Origin: Rhodovarius crocodyli | GTDB taxonomy: Bacteria > Pseudomonadota > Alphaproteobacteria > Acetobacterales > Acetobacteraceae | Direction: 5' to 3' | Assembly (NCBI RefSeq): GCF_004005855.1 | Contig: NZ_SACL01000010.1 | Coordinates: forward strand, 62,001 to 126,000 | DNA length: 64,000 bases | Position numbers and translations under genes: made by a program | In this document: piece after piece, positions 32,216 through 40,481 of the stretch | Position numbering within the stretch: position 1 is the stretch's first letter | How the letters are laid out: each line of letters starts with the position of its first letter | The notes under the pieces: generated by a model | The model's database searches: none | The model's input: only the letters and a program-made list of their open reading frames with translations | Told to the model about the DNA's origin: nothing

Positions 32216-33871
32216 ATGTCCGCACTCGAACAGATCCAGCGCCAGATCCAGTGGAACCGCCTGATCGCGGTGGTGGAGGAGCAGGCGCAGGTGATGATCC
32301 GCACCGCCTTCTCCACCACGGTGCGAGAGGCCGGTGACCTTTCGGCCGGCGTCTTCGACCTGCAGGGCCGCATGCTGGCCCAGGCCGTGACCGGCACGCC
32401 GGGCCATGTGAACTCCATGGCCGAGAGCGTGGGGCACTTCCTGGCCAAGTTCCCCGCGGCCTCCATGAAGCCGGGCGACCACTACATCACCAACGACCCC
32501 TGGCTCGGCACCGGGCACCTGCATGACCTGACCGTGGTCACGCCGGCCTTCCATGACGGCCGCATCGTCGGCCTGTTCGCGAACACCGCGCACATCATCG
32601 ACATCGGCGGCCTCGGCATGGGCCCCGACGGGCGCTCGGTGTTCGAGGAAGGCCTGTATATCCCGATCGTGAAGTGCTTCGACCAGGGCAAGCCCAACGA
32701 GACCTTCTTCGACTTCCTGCGCGCGGGCTCCCGCACGCCGGTGGAGCTTGAGGGCGATGTCTACTCGCTGTGTGCCTGCAACGACGCGGGCGCCAAGCGC
32801 CTGGCCGAGATGCTGGCGGAATACAGGCTGGATGGGCTGGACGACCTCGCGGCCTATATCTTCGAGGCCTCGATCACCGCCACCCGCGCGGCCATCAACG
32901 CCCTGCCCCACGGCACCTACAAGGCCGAGATTCACTCGGACGGCTATGAGGCGCCGGTGGCGCTGCATGCCGCGCTGAACGTGCGCACCGACGAGATCGT
33001 GGTGGACTTCAACGGCACTTCCGGCCTGTCCAGCCGCGGCATCAACGTGCCGCCGGCCTATTGCCGCGCCTATTCCTGCTTCGGCATCAAATGCGTCGTG
33101 GCGCCCGAGATCCCGAACAACTGGGCCTCCCTGCTGCCCTTCCGCATGGAGATCCCGGAGGGCTGCATCCTCAACGCGCCGCGCCCCTACCCGGTCAGCG
33201 TGCGCCACATCGTGGGCCAGCTGCTGCCGGACCTGATGATGGGCTGCCTGGCCCAGGCCGTGCCGGACCGCGTGAATGCCGAAGGCAGCTCCTGCCTGTG
33301 GAACCCGCCGCTGCGCGGCGGCAGCCAGGTTAGCGGCCAGAACGCCGAGGTCGAGGATTTCGAGGTCATCAGCTTCAATTCCGGCGGCACCGGCGCGCGC
33401 CCCACGAAGGACGGCATGGACGGCATCGCCTTCCCCTCCGGCGTGCGCACCATGCCGGTGGAAGCGACCGAGAACGTCGCCCCCGTGATCTTCTGGCGCA
33501 AGGAACTGCGCCCGGACAGCGCGGGCCCCGGCCGCACGCGCGGCGGCTTCGGCCAGATCATGGAAATCGGCACCAAGGGCGAGGCCGAATTCGCGGTGAA
33601 CGCCATCTTCGACCGCGTGGCCAACGCGCCGAAGGGCCGCTTCGGCGGCGGCGAGGGCGCGGGCGGGCGCGTGCTGCTGGATGACGCCAACGGCACCCAG
33701 CTGCGCAGCAAGGGCTTCCAGGTGGTGCCGAAGGGCCGGCACCTGGTGCTGCACCTGCCGGGCGGCGGCGGCATGGGCGACCCGAAGGAACGCGACGTGG
33801 CGCTGGTGAAGGCGGACGTCGAGGACGGGCTGATCAGCGCGCAGGCGGCGAAGGCGCTGTATGGGGTGTAG
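32216..33871 (+). CDS. hyuB: Hydantoinase/oxoprolinase family subunit B
   Basis: The 551-residue partner of HyuA. Typical blocks are RTAFSTTVREAGDLSAGVFD, HYITNDPWLGTGHLHDLTVV, NTAHIIDIGG and the terminal HLPGGGGMGDPKERD. It forms the second half of the ATP-dependent amidohydrolase complex. The gene ends in element A3. Confidence 0.93.
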   Translation: MSALEQIQRQIQWNRLIAVVEEQAQVMIRTAFSTTVREAGDLSAGVFDLQGRMLAQAVTGTPGHVNSMAESVGHFLAKFPAASMKPGDHYITNDPWLGTGHLHDLTVVTPAFHDGRIVGLFANTAHIIDIGGLGMGPDGRSVFEEGLYIPIVKCFDQGKPNETFFDFLRAGSRTPVELEGDVYSLCACNDAGAKRLAEMLAEYRLDGLDDLAAYIFEASITATRAAINALPHGTYKAEIHSDGYEAPVALHAALNVRTDEIVVDFNGTSGLSSRGINVPPAYCRAYSCFGIKCVVAPEIPNNWASLLPFRMEIPEGCILNAPRPYPVSVRHIVGQLLPDLMMGCLAQAVPDRVNAEGSSCLWNPPLRGGSQVSGQNAEVEDFEVISFNSGGTGARPTKDGMDGIAFPSGVRTMPVEATENVAPVIFWRKELRPDSAGPGRTRGGFGQIMEIGTKGEAEFAVNAIFDRVANAPKGRFGGGEGAGGRVLLDDANGTQLRSKGFQVVPKGRHLVLHLPGGGGMGDPKERDVALVKADVEDGLISAQAAKALYGV

Positions 33872-34014
33872 GATTCTTCTTTTTCTGTAGAAAAAAAAGC
33901 AAAAAGACTTTTGTCTTTTAAGGTTCCGGAGGATCAGCCTGAAATGGTCCTCCGGAACCCGGAGTACTCGTAAAAGTTTTTTGGTTCCTTTTTTTACAAA
34001 AAAGAACGTTACTC
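33872..34014. repeat. Family A palindromic element, copy A3 (convergent junction)
   Basis: The outer hairpins match copies A1 and A2: CTTCT...AAAAG at 33876-33899 and GTTCC...AGAAC at 33984-34007. Inside is a GC-rich core with perfect 12-base arms GGTTCCGGAGGA (33922-33933) and TCCTCCGGAACC (33948-33959). Compared with A2 this is a filled form. It lies between convergent hyuB and the chemoreceptor gene. Confidence 0.87.
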
Positions 34015-36327
34015 TTAAGCCCTCACATTCTTCAGGAAGGTATCCGCCTTCTCGCGAAGGATTGCCGCCTGGTCCGTCAGCGTGCGGGCGGCACCCAGCA
34101 TATCCCGCGCAGCACCGCCCGTGGCGCCCGCCGCGCGCTGCACATCGCCGATGCGCCGCACCACGGCCCCCGTGCCCTCGGCCACCTGGGCCGCGCTGCG
34201 GGCGATCTCGCGGGTCGCGGCACCCTGTTCCTCCACCGCGCCGGCGATGGCGGTCGTCACCTCGTTCATGCGTTCGATGGTGGCGCCGATGTTGCGAAGG
34301 GCGGTCGCGGCCTCATCGGTCGTGCCCTGGATGGAGTTGATCTGCGCCGCGATCTCCTCCGTCGCCTTGGCCGTCTGGCTGGCGAGCGACTTCACTTCGC
34401 TGGCCACCACCGCAAAGCCCTTGCCGGCCTCACCGGCGCGGGCGGCCTCGATCGTCGCGTTCAGCGCCAACAGGTTGGTCTGGCCGGCGATGTCGCTGAT
34501 GAGGCGCACCACGTCACCGATGCGGGCCGCGGCCTGCACCAGACCCTGCACGGTGCTGTCGGTGGCGCGCGCTTCCTCGGCGGCGGAACGCGCGACCTGC
34601 GCACCCTCACCCACCTGGCGGGTGATCTCGGCGACCGAGGCCGCCAGTTCCTCGGCGCTGGCCGCCACCGCCTGCACGTCATTGCCGGCACGGCCCGAGA
34701 CCTCGGCCACCGCATCGGCCTCACGCCCGCTGATGTCGGCGGCCTCGCTGACGGTCGCGGCGCCCTGCTGCATCTGCGTGGCGGATGCCGCGACGGACTG
34801 CACGACGGAACCGATCTCGGCCTCGAACTGGTCGGCCAGCTTCACCTGGGCGGTCACGTTGGACCACATCAGCATGGCAGAGGCGTATTGGCCCTTCTGG
34901 TCGCGGATGGCGCTGATGCGCAGGTCCAGCGCCTCGTCGCCCAGGCGGATGCGCGTCTGGTGCGGCAGGTTCTCGGGCCTGGCCAGCAGGGCGCGGATGC
35001 GCTCGGGTTCCTTGTGGAACACGTCGATGCTCTGCCCCATCAGGCCATCGGCCTTCACCGGCAGCATATGCTCCACCTGGCGGACCAGGTTGCGGCTCTC
35101 GGGGTTCATGTAGTCGATGCGGAAATCATTGGCGGGGTTCGCGGTCATCACGCCGATCGCCATCTGCTCCAGCATCTGGCCCTGGCCGAAGGCGCGGGCG
35201 GCCGCCTGGCGCAGCGTCTCCAGCGCCTTGGCGATGCGGCCGATCTCGTCGCCACGGTCCTGGAAGGGCACCTTCTGGCTGGTCTCGCCGCTGGCGATGC
35301 TGTCCATCAGCCCGGCCATGGCGCGCAGCGGCGCGCCGATCGCCCGCGTCAGCAGGAAGCCCGACACCAGCAGCACCAGCGCCACCGCACCGCCGGTATA
35401 GAGCGTGTTGTCGTTCATGCTGGAGACAGCGGAGCGGGAGGTCGCGACCGCCTGGACCACGCCTTCGTTCAGATGGGTGGCGGCGCGGTTCAGATCCTCC
35501 TGCAAGGCGCGGCGCTGCGGCACGGAGCGTTCGGCGCGCAGGGCGGCGATGGCGGCGTTGGCCGCGATCAGCGCATCGGCTTGGCGCACGATCTCCTCAC
35601 CGATCTGGCCCATGCGGCGGGCATCGGTCTTGAGGCTCTCGGGCATCGCGCTCTCAAGCCTGCGGATATGCACGCGCTGCTGGCTGGAGGCACGGCGAAC
35701 CCGGGCCGCGGCGCTTTCGGCGCCCGAGGCGAGATAGAGGTTCACCCCCACCCGCACCTCGGTCAGCGCGGTCAGGTAGGTGCCGAGCACATCGCGCGCG
35801 TTGTCCAGCTGGTCGCCCTGCAGCGCGAAGCCGATATTGGCCGCCAGCGCCTCATAGGCCTGGTCGAATTCCGGCATGCGGGGCAGCAGGCGCTCATCGC
35901 GGATGCGGATCACCTCCGAACGGCGCTCGGCCACGGCCTCGAAGGTCTCGATCAGGGCGCTGATCTGCGTCACGGCGGCCTGCAGGGCCTGGCGTGCCGC
36001 CGGCACCGCGGCCAGCTCCGCCGCGCGGGTCGCCAGGCCACGCGCGCGTTCCGCCGCCTGGCGCATCGCGTCGTTCTCGGCCTGCACATCGGGGATGCTC
36101 TGGGCCAGCAGCACGCCGCGCTGGGCCAGAGTGGCGTTCAGCGCCTCCTCCACCGCGCCGAAGGCGGCGACCTGGGCCTGCGCCGCGCGGTTCTGCGCCT
36201 GGGTGGCATCCTGCGCGGTACCGGCATCGGAGCGCACCATGACCACCAGCGCACCCAGCATCACCATGGTGAAGCCCGAACTGACCGCGAGTTTCTTGCC
36301 AACCGAAAGATTGCTGAACAGCCGCAT
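34015..36327 (-). CDS. Methyl-accepting chemotaxis protein with PAS-like domain
   Basis: A 770-residue chemoreceptor. Helix 1 (about 14-34) and helix 2 (about 311-330) bound a long helical periplasmic sensor; a HAMP region, a PAS-like stretch (about 395-500) and the signalling domain follow. The hairpin tip reads [22 protein letters not shown] with [15 protein letters not shown]. There is no C-terminal CheR/CheB-binding pentapeptide. The start at 36327 has GGAG eight bases upstream; the frame is open beyond it without support. No che or flagellar genes are near, so the ligand and output are unknown. Confidence 0.92.
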   Translation of the reverse strand: MRLFSNLSVGKKLAVSSGFTMVMLGALVVMVRSDAGTAQDATQAQNRAAQAQVAAFGAVEEALNATLAQRGVLLAQSIPDVQAENDAMRQAAERARGLATRAAELAAVPAARQALQAAVTQISALIETFEAVAERRSEVIRIRDERLLPRMPEFDQAYEALAANIGFALQGDQLDNARDVLGTYLTALTEVRVGVNLYLASGAESAAARVRRASSQQRVHIRRLESAMPESLKTDARRMGQIGEEIVRQADALIAANAAIAALRAERSVPQRRALQEDLNRAATHLNEGVVQAVATSRSAVSSMNDNTLYTGGAVALVLLVSGFLLTRAIGAPLRAMAGLMDSIASGETSQKVPFQDRGDEIGRIAKALETLRQAAARAFGQGQMLEQMAIGVMTANPANDFRIDYMNPESRNLVRQVEHMLPVKADGLMGQSIDVFHKEPERIRALLARPENLPHQTRIRLGDEALDLRISAIRDQKGQYASAMLMWSNVTAQVKLADQFEAEIGSVVQSVAASATQMQQGAATVSEAADISGREADAVAEVSGRAGNDVQAVAASAEELAASVAEITRQVGEGAQVARSAAEEARATDSTVQGLVQAAARIGDVVRLISDIAGQTNLLALNATIEAARAGEAGKGFAVVASEVKSLASQTAKATEEIAAQINSIQGTTDEAATALRNIGATIERMNEVTTAIAGAVEEQGAATREIARSAAQVAEGTGAVVRRIGDVQRAAGATGGAARDMLGAARTLTDQAAILREKADTFLKNVRA

Positions 36328-36454
36328 CCCGACGCTCCGAAAGTTTCCTGTCGGCGCGGAAGATGAAGCCCCAGCAACTAACCGAGCATGAACGCCCCCT
36401 CGACAGCCGGAAAATTCCCGGGCGATATCGCTCCAAGCCCCAAAGGACAGCGTC

Positions 36455-37087
36455 ATGAACTTCGACTTCGAAGCCCTGCCCCCGGTCGAGCGCTACAAGC
36501 TCGTCACCTCCACCGTGGTGCCCCGCCCCATCGCCTGGATCGTCAGCCAGGATGCGGACGGCGTGGTGAACGCCGCCCCCTACTCCTTCTTCAATGCCTT
36601 CTCCAACGACCCGGTCGTGATCGGTGTGGGCTGCGGCCCCCGCCCCGAGGGCCCGCTGAAGGACACGCTGGCCAATGTGAAGGCCACCGGCCAGTTCACC
36701 GTCTGCCTCGTGCCCTATTCGGCCATGGAGGGCATGAACATCACCGCGACCGACTTCCCGCCCGGCACCGACGAGCTGGCCGCCGCCGGCCTGACCACCG
36801 CGCCGTCCGTGAAGGTGAAGCCGCCGCGCATCGCCGAAAGCCCCGTCGCGCTGGAATGCGAGACCTTCCAGATCATCCCCGTGGGCCACCACAACATCCT
36901 GCTGGGCAAGGTGGTGGGCATGTATGTGGCCGATGAGGCGGTGCTGAACGCCGAGAAGCACTACATCGACACCCCCAAGCTGGACCTGGTGGGCCGCATG
37001 CATGGCGGCGGCTGGTACACCCGCACGACTGACCGCTTCGAGGTGCCGCGCATCCCCTATGCCAAGTGGCAGGAACAGAAGGGCTGA
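36455..37087 (+). CDS. Flavin reductase family protein
   Basis: A 210-residue FMN-binding split-barrel protein of the DIM6/NTAB type. The motif [17 protein letters not shown] and [21 protein letters not shown] correspond to the flavin-binding part of the family. It may supply reduced flavin to a monooxygenase or be a flavoprotein of unknown reaction. It is divergent from the chemoreceptor (127 bases between starts). An NtaA-type FMN monooxygenase that would need such a partner is about 19 kb away. Confidence 0.87.
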   Translation: MNFDFEALPPVERYKLVTSTVVPRPIAWIVSQDADGVVNAAPYSFFNAFSNDPVVIGVGCGPRPEGPLKDTLANVKATGQFTVCLVPYSAMEGMNITATDFPPGTDELAAAGLTTAPSVKVKPPRIAESPVALECETFQIIPVGHHNILLGKVVGMYVADEAVLNAEKHYIDTPKLDLVGRMHGGGWYTRTTDRFEVPRIPYAKWQEQKG

Positions 37088-37135
37088 GGCAGCGGTCCCG
37101 ATCTGGACTTTCCGGCCGGGGCGTGTGAATCGCGG

Positions 37136-38809
37136 GTGAGAATGACCCGCAGCCTGACCGCCCCGGCCGACCTGCCCGCCCCGCCCCGCCGGCGGATTCC
37201 CGCCCTGGGATGGGTGGGGCTTCTTCTCGCGCTGCTCGTCTCCCTGCCGCTGCTGGCCGTGCTGGCCGCCGCGGCCGTGCCCACGGGCGAGGCCTGGCGC
37301 CACGTCGTCCATACCACCCTGGCCGAGATGCTGGGCAATTCGGCGCTGCTGGTGCTGGCCGTGGGCCTGATGGCCGCGAGCGCCGGCGTGATCTCGGCCT
37401 GGCTCGTCTCGACCTGCGCCTTTCCCGGCCGGCGCCTGGCAGAGGTCGCGCTGCTGCTGCCGCTGGCCATGCCGGCCTATGTCTCGGGCTATGCCTATAC
37501 TTGGCTGCTGGACGTGGCGGGGCCCGTGCAGAGCGGCATCCGCGCCGCCACGGGCCTGACCTGGCGGCAGATGGGCTGGTTCCCCGAGATCCGCTCCCTG
37601 CCCGGGGCCGCGCTGGTGCTGGCGATGGTGCTCTACCCTTATGTCTATCTGCTGTGCCGGGCGGCCTTCCTGCAGCAATCCACCTGCCTCATCGAGGTCT
37701 CGCGCACGCTGGGGCACAGCCTGACCCGCAGCTTCCTGCGCGTGGCGCTGCCGCTCGCCCGCCCGGCGCTTGCCGCCGGCACCGCCCTGGTGCTGATGGA
37801 GGTGCTGGCCGATTTCGGCACCGTGCAGCATTTCGGCGTGCGCACCTTCACCACCGGCATCTACGAGACCTGGTTCGGCATGGGCGATCGCGGCGCCGCC
37901 AGCCAGCTCTCCGTCGCGCTGCTGGCCTGTGTGGGCATGCTGATGCTGGCGGAGCGCTATGCGCGCGGCGACCGGCGCTATCACCCCACCACCACCCGCC
38001 ATCCGCCCTTCCGCCCCGTGCGGCTGACCGGCCCCAAGGCGTGGCTCGCCTTCATCGCCTGCATGATGCCCGTGCTGCTGGGTTTCCTGATACCCGCCGG
38101 CACGCTGCTGGCCCTGGCGATGCAGGCGGGCGATCCGCTCTCCCCCGACCGCTACCTGCCCTATGCGGTGCACTCGCTGCTGCTGGCCGCCATCACCGCC
38201 GTGCTGGCGGTGGCGCTGGCGGCGGTGCTGGCCTGGGGCATCCGGCTGTCCGGCCATTGGCTGACACGCTTCTCGGCCCGGGTCGCGGCCCTGGGCTACG
38301 CCCTGCCCGGCAGCGTCATCGCGGTCGGCACGCTCATGCCCTTCGGCCTGTTCGACAACGCGCTGGATGGCTGGACGCGCGCGAACCTCGGCATTTCCGT
38401 GGGGCTCGTGCTGTCCGGCAGCATCGTGGCGCTCGTCTTCTCGTATCTGGTGCGCTTCCTGGCCATCGCGCTGGGGGGGCTCGAAAGCGGCCTCGCCCGG
38501 CTGAAGCCCACCCTGCGGGACGCCGCGCGCTGCCTCGGCGCCTCACCCGGGCGGGCCGTGTGGCGGGTGGAAGTGCCCCTCGCGCGCGGCGCCATGCTCT
38601 CGGCCGCACTGCTGGTCTTCGTGGACACCATGAAGGAACTGCCGGCGACCCTCATCATCCGGCCCTTCGACTTCGACACGCTGGCCGTGCGCGTCCATAC
38701 CCTGGCCAGCGACGAACGACTCGCCGAAGCCTCCAGCGGCGCCCTGCTGATCGTGCTGGTCGGGCTGCTGCCCGTGGCGATCCTCACGCGGGCCATGCGG
38801 CGAGGGTGA
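37136..38809 (+). CDS. ABC transporter permease, ferric-iron type (FbpB/SfuB)
   Basis: A 557-residue protein built of two fused permease halves of about six helices each. Both halves carry an EAA-like loop: EVSRTLGHSLTRSFLRVALPLARPA in the first and DAARCLGASPGRAVWRVEVPLARGA in the second. The motif PAYVSGYAYTWL and the late KELPATLIIRPFDFDTLAVR fit iron(III) transporters. The start is GTG at 37136 or ATG at 37142; neither has a strong ribosome-binding site. The receptor and ATPase genes are missing nearby, so it would have to use subunits from elsewhere. Confidence 0.88.
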   Translation: MRMTRSLTAPADLPAPPRRRIPALGWVGLLLALLVSLPLLAVLAAAAVPTGEAWRHVVHTTLAEMLGNSALLVLAVGLMAASAGVISAWLVSTCAFPGRRLAEVALLLPLAMPAYVSGYAYTWLLDVAGPVQSGIRAATGLTWRQMGWFPEIRSLPGAALVLAMVLYPYVYLLCRAAFLQQSTCLIEVSRTLGHSLTRSFLRVALPLARPALAAGTALVLMEVLADFGTVQHFGVRTFTTGIYETWFGMGDRGAASQLSVALLACVGMLMLAERYARGDRRYHPTTTRHPPFRPVRLTGPKAWLAFIACMMPVLLGFLIPAGTLLALAMQAGDPLSPDRYLPYAVHSLLLAAITAVLAVALAAVLAWGIRLSGHWLTRFSARVAALGYALPGSVIAVGTLMPFGLFDNALDGWTRANLGISVGLVLSGSIVALVFSYLVRFLAIALGGLESGLARLKPTLRDAARCLGASPGRAVWRVEVPLARGAMLSAALLVFVDTMKELPATLIIRPFDFDTLAVRVHTLASDERLAEASSGALLIVLVGLLPVAILTRAMRRG

Positions 38810-39035
38810 GCGGGGGCTTCGCCCCCAGGCCCCCAGCCAGGGGCTTTGCCCCCGGCACCCCCACCAAAGGCCGAAAGGCCTTTGGAAACCGAAAGCTGAA
38901 AAGGCCTGGAGGGGACATCGTCCCCTCCAGGCCTTTTCAGTTACCCCTGGGTTCCAAGGGTCGCTACGACCCTTGGCGGGTGTCCAGAGGGCAGAGCCCT
39001 TTGGTCGGGGCCCGGGGGCGAGGCCCCCGCTCACC
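38810..39035. repeat. Family B palindromic element, copy B2 (convergent junction)
   Basis: A nested palindrome filling the gap between convergent genes. The outermost arms at 38810-38826 and 39014-39030 pair at 16 of 17 bases. Small hairpins (CCAGGGGCTTTGCCCC, AAAGGCCGAAAGGCCTTT) follow inwards. The core is a perfect inverted repeat with 21-base arms (38896-38916 and 38920-38940) and a three-base loop. It should terminate strongly in both directions and could extrude as a cruciform. Confidence 0.88.
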
Positions 39036-40481
39036 TCACCGCAGCGTCGGCGAGATGCCCGACACGCCGGTCGCCTGCTCCAGCCCGGCGAGCGCGGTCA
39101 GATAGGCCTGCCGTGCCTGGTTGGTGGCCACGCGGGTGGTGTTCAGCGTGCGCAGTGCGTCCATCACGTCCAGCAGCGAGGAGCCGCCGGCCAGATAGGC
39201 CTGTTCGGCGCTGCGATAGGCCTGCTCGGCACGGCTGAGCGCGCCCCCGGTGTACAGCCGCAGCAATGAGCGGGACTGTTCGTAGGTCGCCCAGGCGGTG
39301 GCGAAATCGGCGCGGGCCTGCAGCAGGGCGCCGCGCGCCTGGGCCTCGGCCTGCGCGGCCTGGCCGGTCGCGACGCCGATGTTCCCCTCGGTGATGCGGC
39401 GGGTGAAGATGGGGATGCCGAGCGAGACGGTGAACTCGTTGTTCGCCGTGATGGGCACCTGGGCGTTGGGCTGGTCCTGCGACAGGCGGGTGCGGTTGGC
39501 GCCCACATTCACCGACACGTCGCGCCAGCGCCCGGCCTCGGCCAGGTTGCGGTTGGCGCCGGCGGCGGCGGCGGTGCGGGCGGCGGCCACCACATCCGCG
39601 CGGTCCTGCACGGCCTCGGCCAGCTGTTCCCGGGTCACGCCCAGGTCGGGAACGGTGTTGAAGGCACCCTGCACGTCGAAGGGCAGCGCCGGCACGACAC
39701 GCGCGATGGAGGCGGTGGGCACGCCCTGTCCTCGGCCGCGTGGGGGCGCCTGCGGCACGTCGGCCAGGCGGCGCCCGTCGGCGGCGTCGGCCGCCAGCGC
39801 CACCGCCACATTGGCGATGGCGGCGGCATAGGCCTGGGCGTTGGTGGTCACGTCGGCCTCGAACACTACGCGGCTGGCCTGGAAGCGCAGCAGGTCGCCC
39901 TCGGGGATGGCGCCGTCGCGCAGGCGCCGGCGCAGCAGGTTCTCGGTGTTGTCCAGCGAGGAGCGGTTGGCGAGTGCGACCTCAAGATTGGCGCGCGCGC
40001 CCATGGCGGCGATGAAGTTCTGCCGCAGCGCGAACAGCTGGGTGCGCAGCGCGTCCAGCACCTGCGCCTCGGCCACGCCGATGTTCTCCTGCGCCAGGCG
40101 CGTGCGCAGCTCACGCTTGCCGCCCAGCTCCACCAGCATGGAGATGCCGACATTGACGTTGTTGGTCGGCCCGAAGAAGCGGGCGCCCGTCAGGCCGCCG
40201 CGCTGGCGTTCCTGGAAGTTGGCGAAGGTGTTGCCCACCGTCACCTGCGGCGGCGGCAGGGAGGACGCGACGAGGCGCTGCGCCTGGGCCGCATCCACGC
40301 CGCGCCGGGCGGCGATCACGGTCAGGTTGCGCTCGACCAGCATGCGCTCGGCCGCCTCGATGGTCAGCACCTGGGGGCCGGGGGCGGCCGCTGCCGGGCG
40401 GTTCTGCGCCAGGGCCGCCGGCGCCTGCAGCGCGGTGCAGCCCAGCAGCACGGCCGCGAGGAGTTTCAGGCGCGCGCTCAT
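39036..40481 (-). CDS. Outer-membrane efflux protein, CzcC/TolC family
   Basis: A 481-residue outer-membrane factor with signal peptide (LLAAVLLGCTALQAPAALA). The two TolC repeats are long amphipathic helices, with LTIEAAERMLVERN at the start of repeat 1 and VELGGKRELRTRLAQ later, the latter typical of metal-efflux CzcC/CusC-like proteins. It forms the outer-membrane channel for the RND pump, whose gene overlaps it by four bases. It is last in the operon, an adaptor-pump-channel order. Confidence 0.9.
   Translation of the reverse strand: MSARLKLLAAVLLGCTALQAPAALAQNRPAAAAPGPQVLTIEAAERMLVERNLTVIAARRGVDAAQAQRLVASSLPPPQVTVGNTFANFQERQRGGLTGARFFGPTNNVNVGISMLVELGGKRELRTRLAQENIGVAEAQVLDALRTQLFALRQNFIAAMGARANLEVALANRSSLDNTENLLRRRLRDGAIPEGDLLRFQASRVVFEADVTTNAQAYAAAIANVAVALAADAADGRRLADVPQAPPRGRGQGVPTASIARVVPALPFDVQGAFNTVPDLGVTREQLAEAVQDRADVVAAARTAAAAGANRNLAEAGRWRDVSVNVGANRTRLSQDQPNAQVPITANNEFTVSLGIPIFTRRITEGNIGVATGQAAQAEAQARGALLQARADFATAWATYEQSRSLLRLYTGGALSRAEQAYRSAEQAYLAGGSSLLDVMDALRTLNTTRVATNQARQAYLTALAGLEQATGVSGISPTLR

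Noticed and set aside
38810-39035. Family B elements as insertion-sequence remnants (MITEs)
   Set aside because: No target-site duplication or terminal repeats matching a transposase were evident; kept as palindromic repeats of unknown origin.
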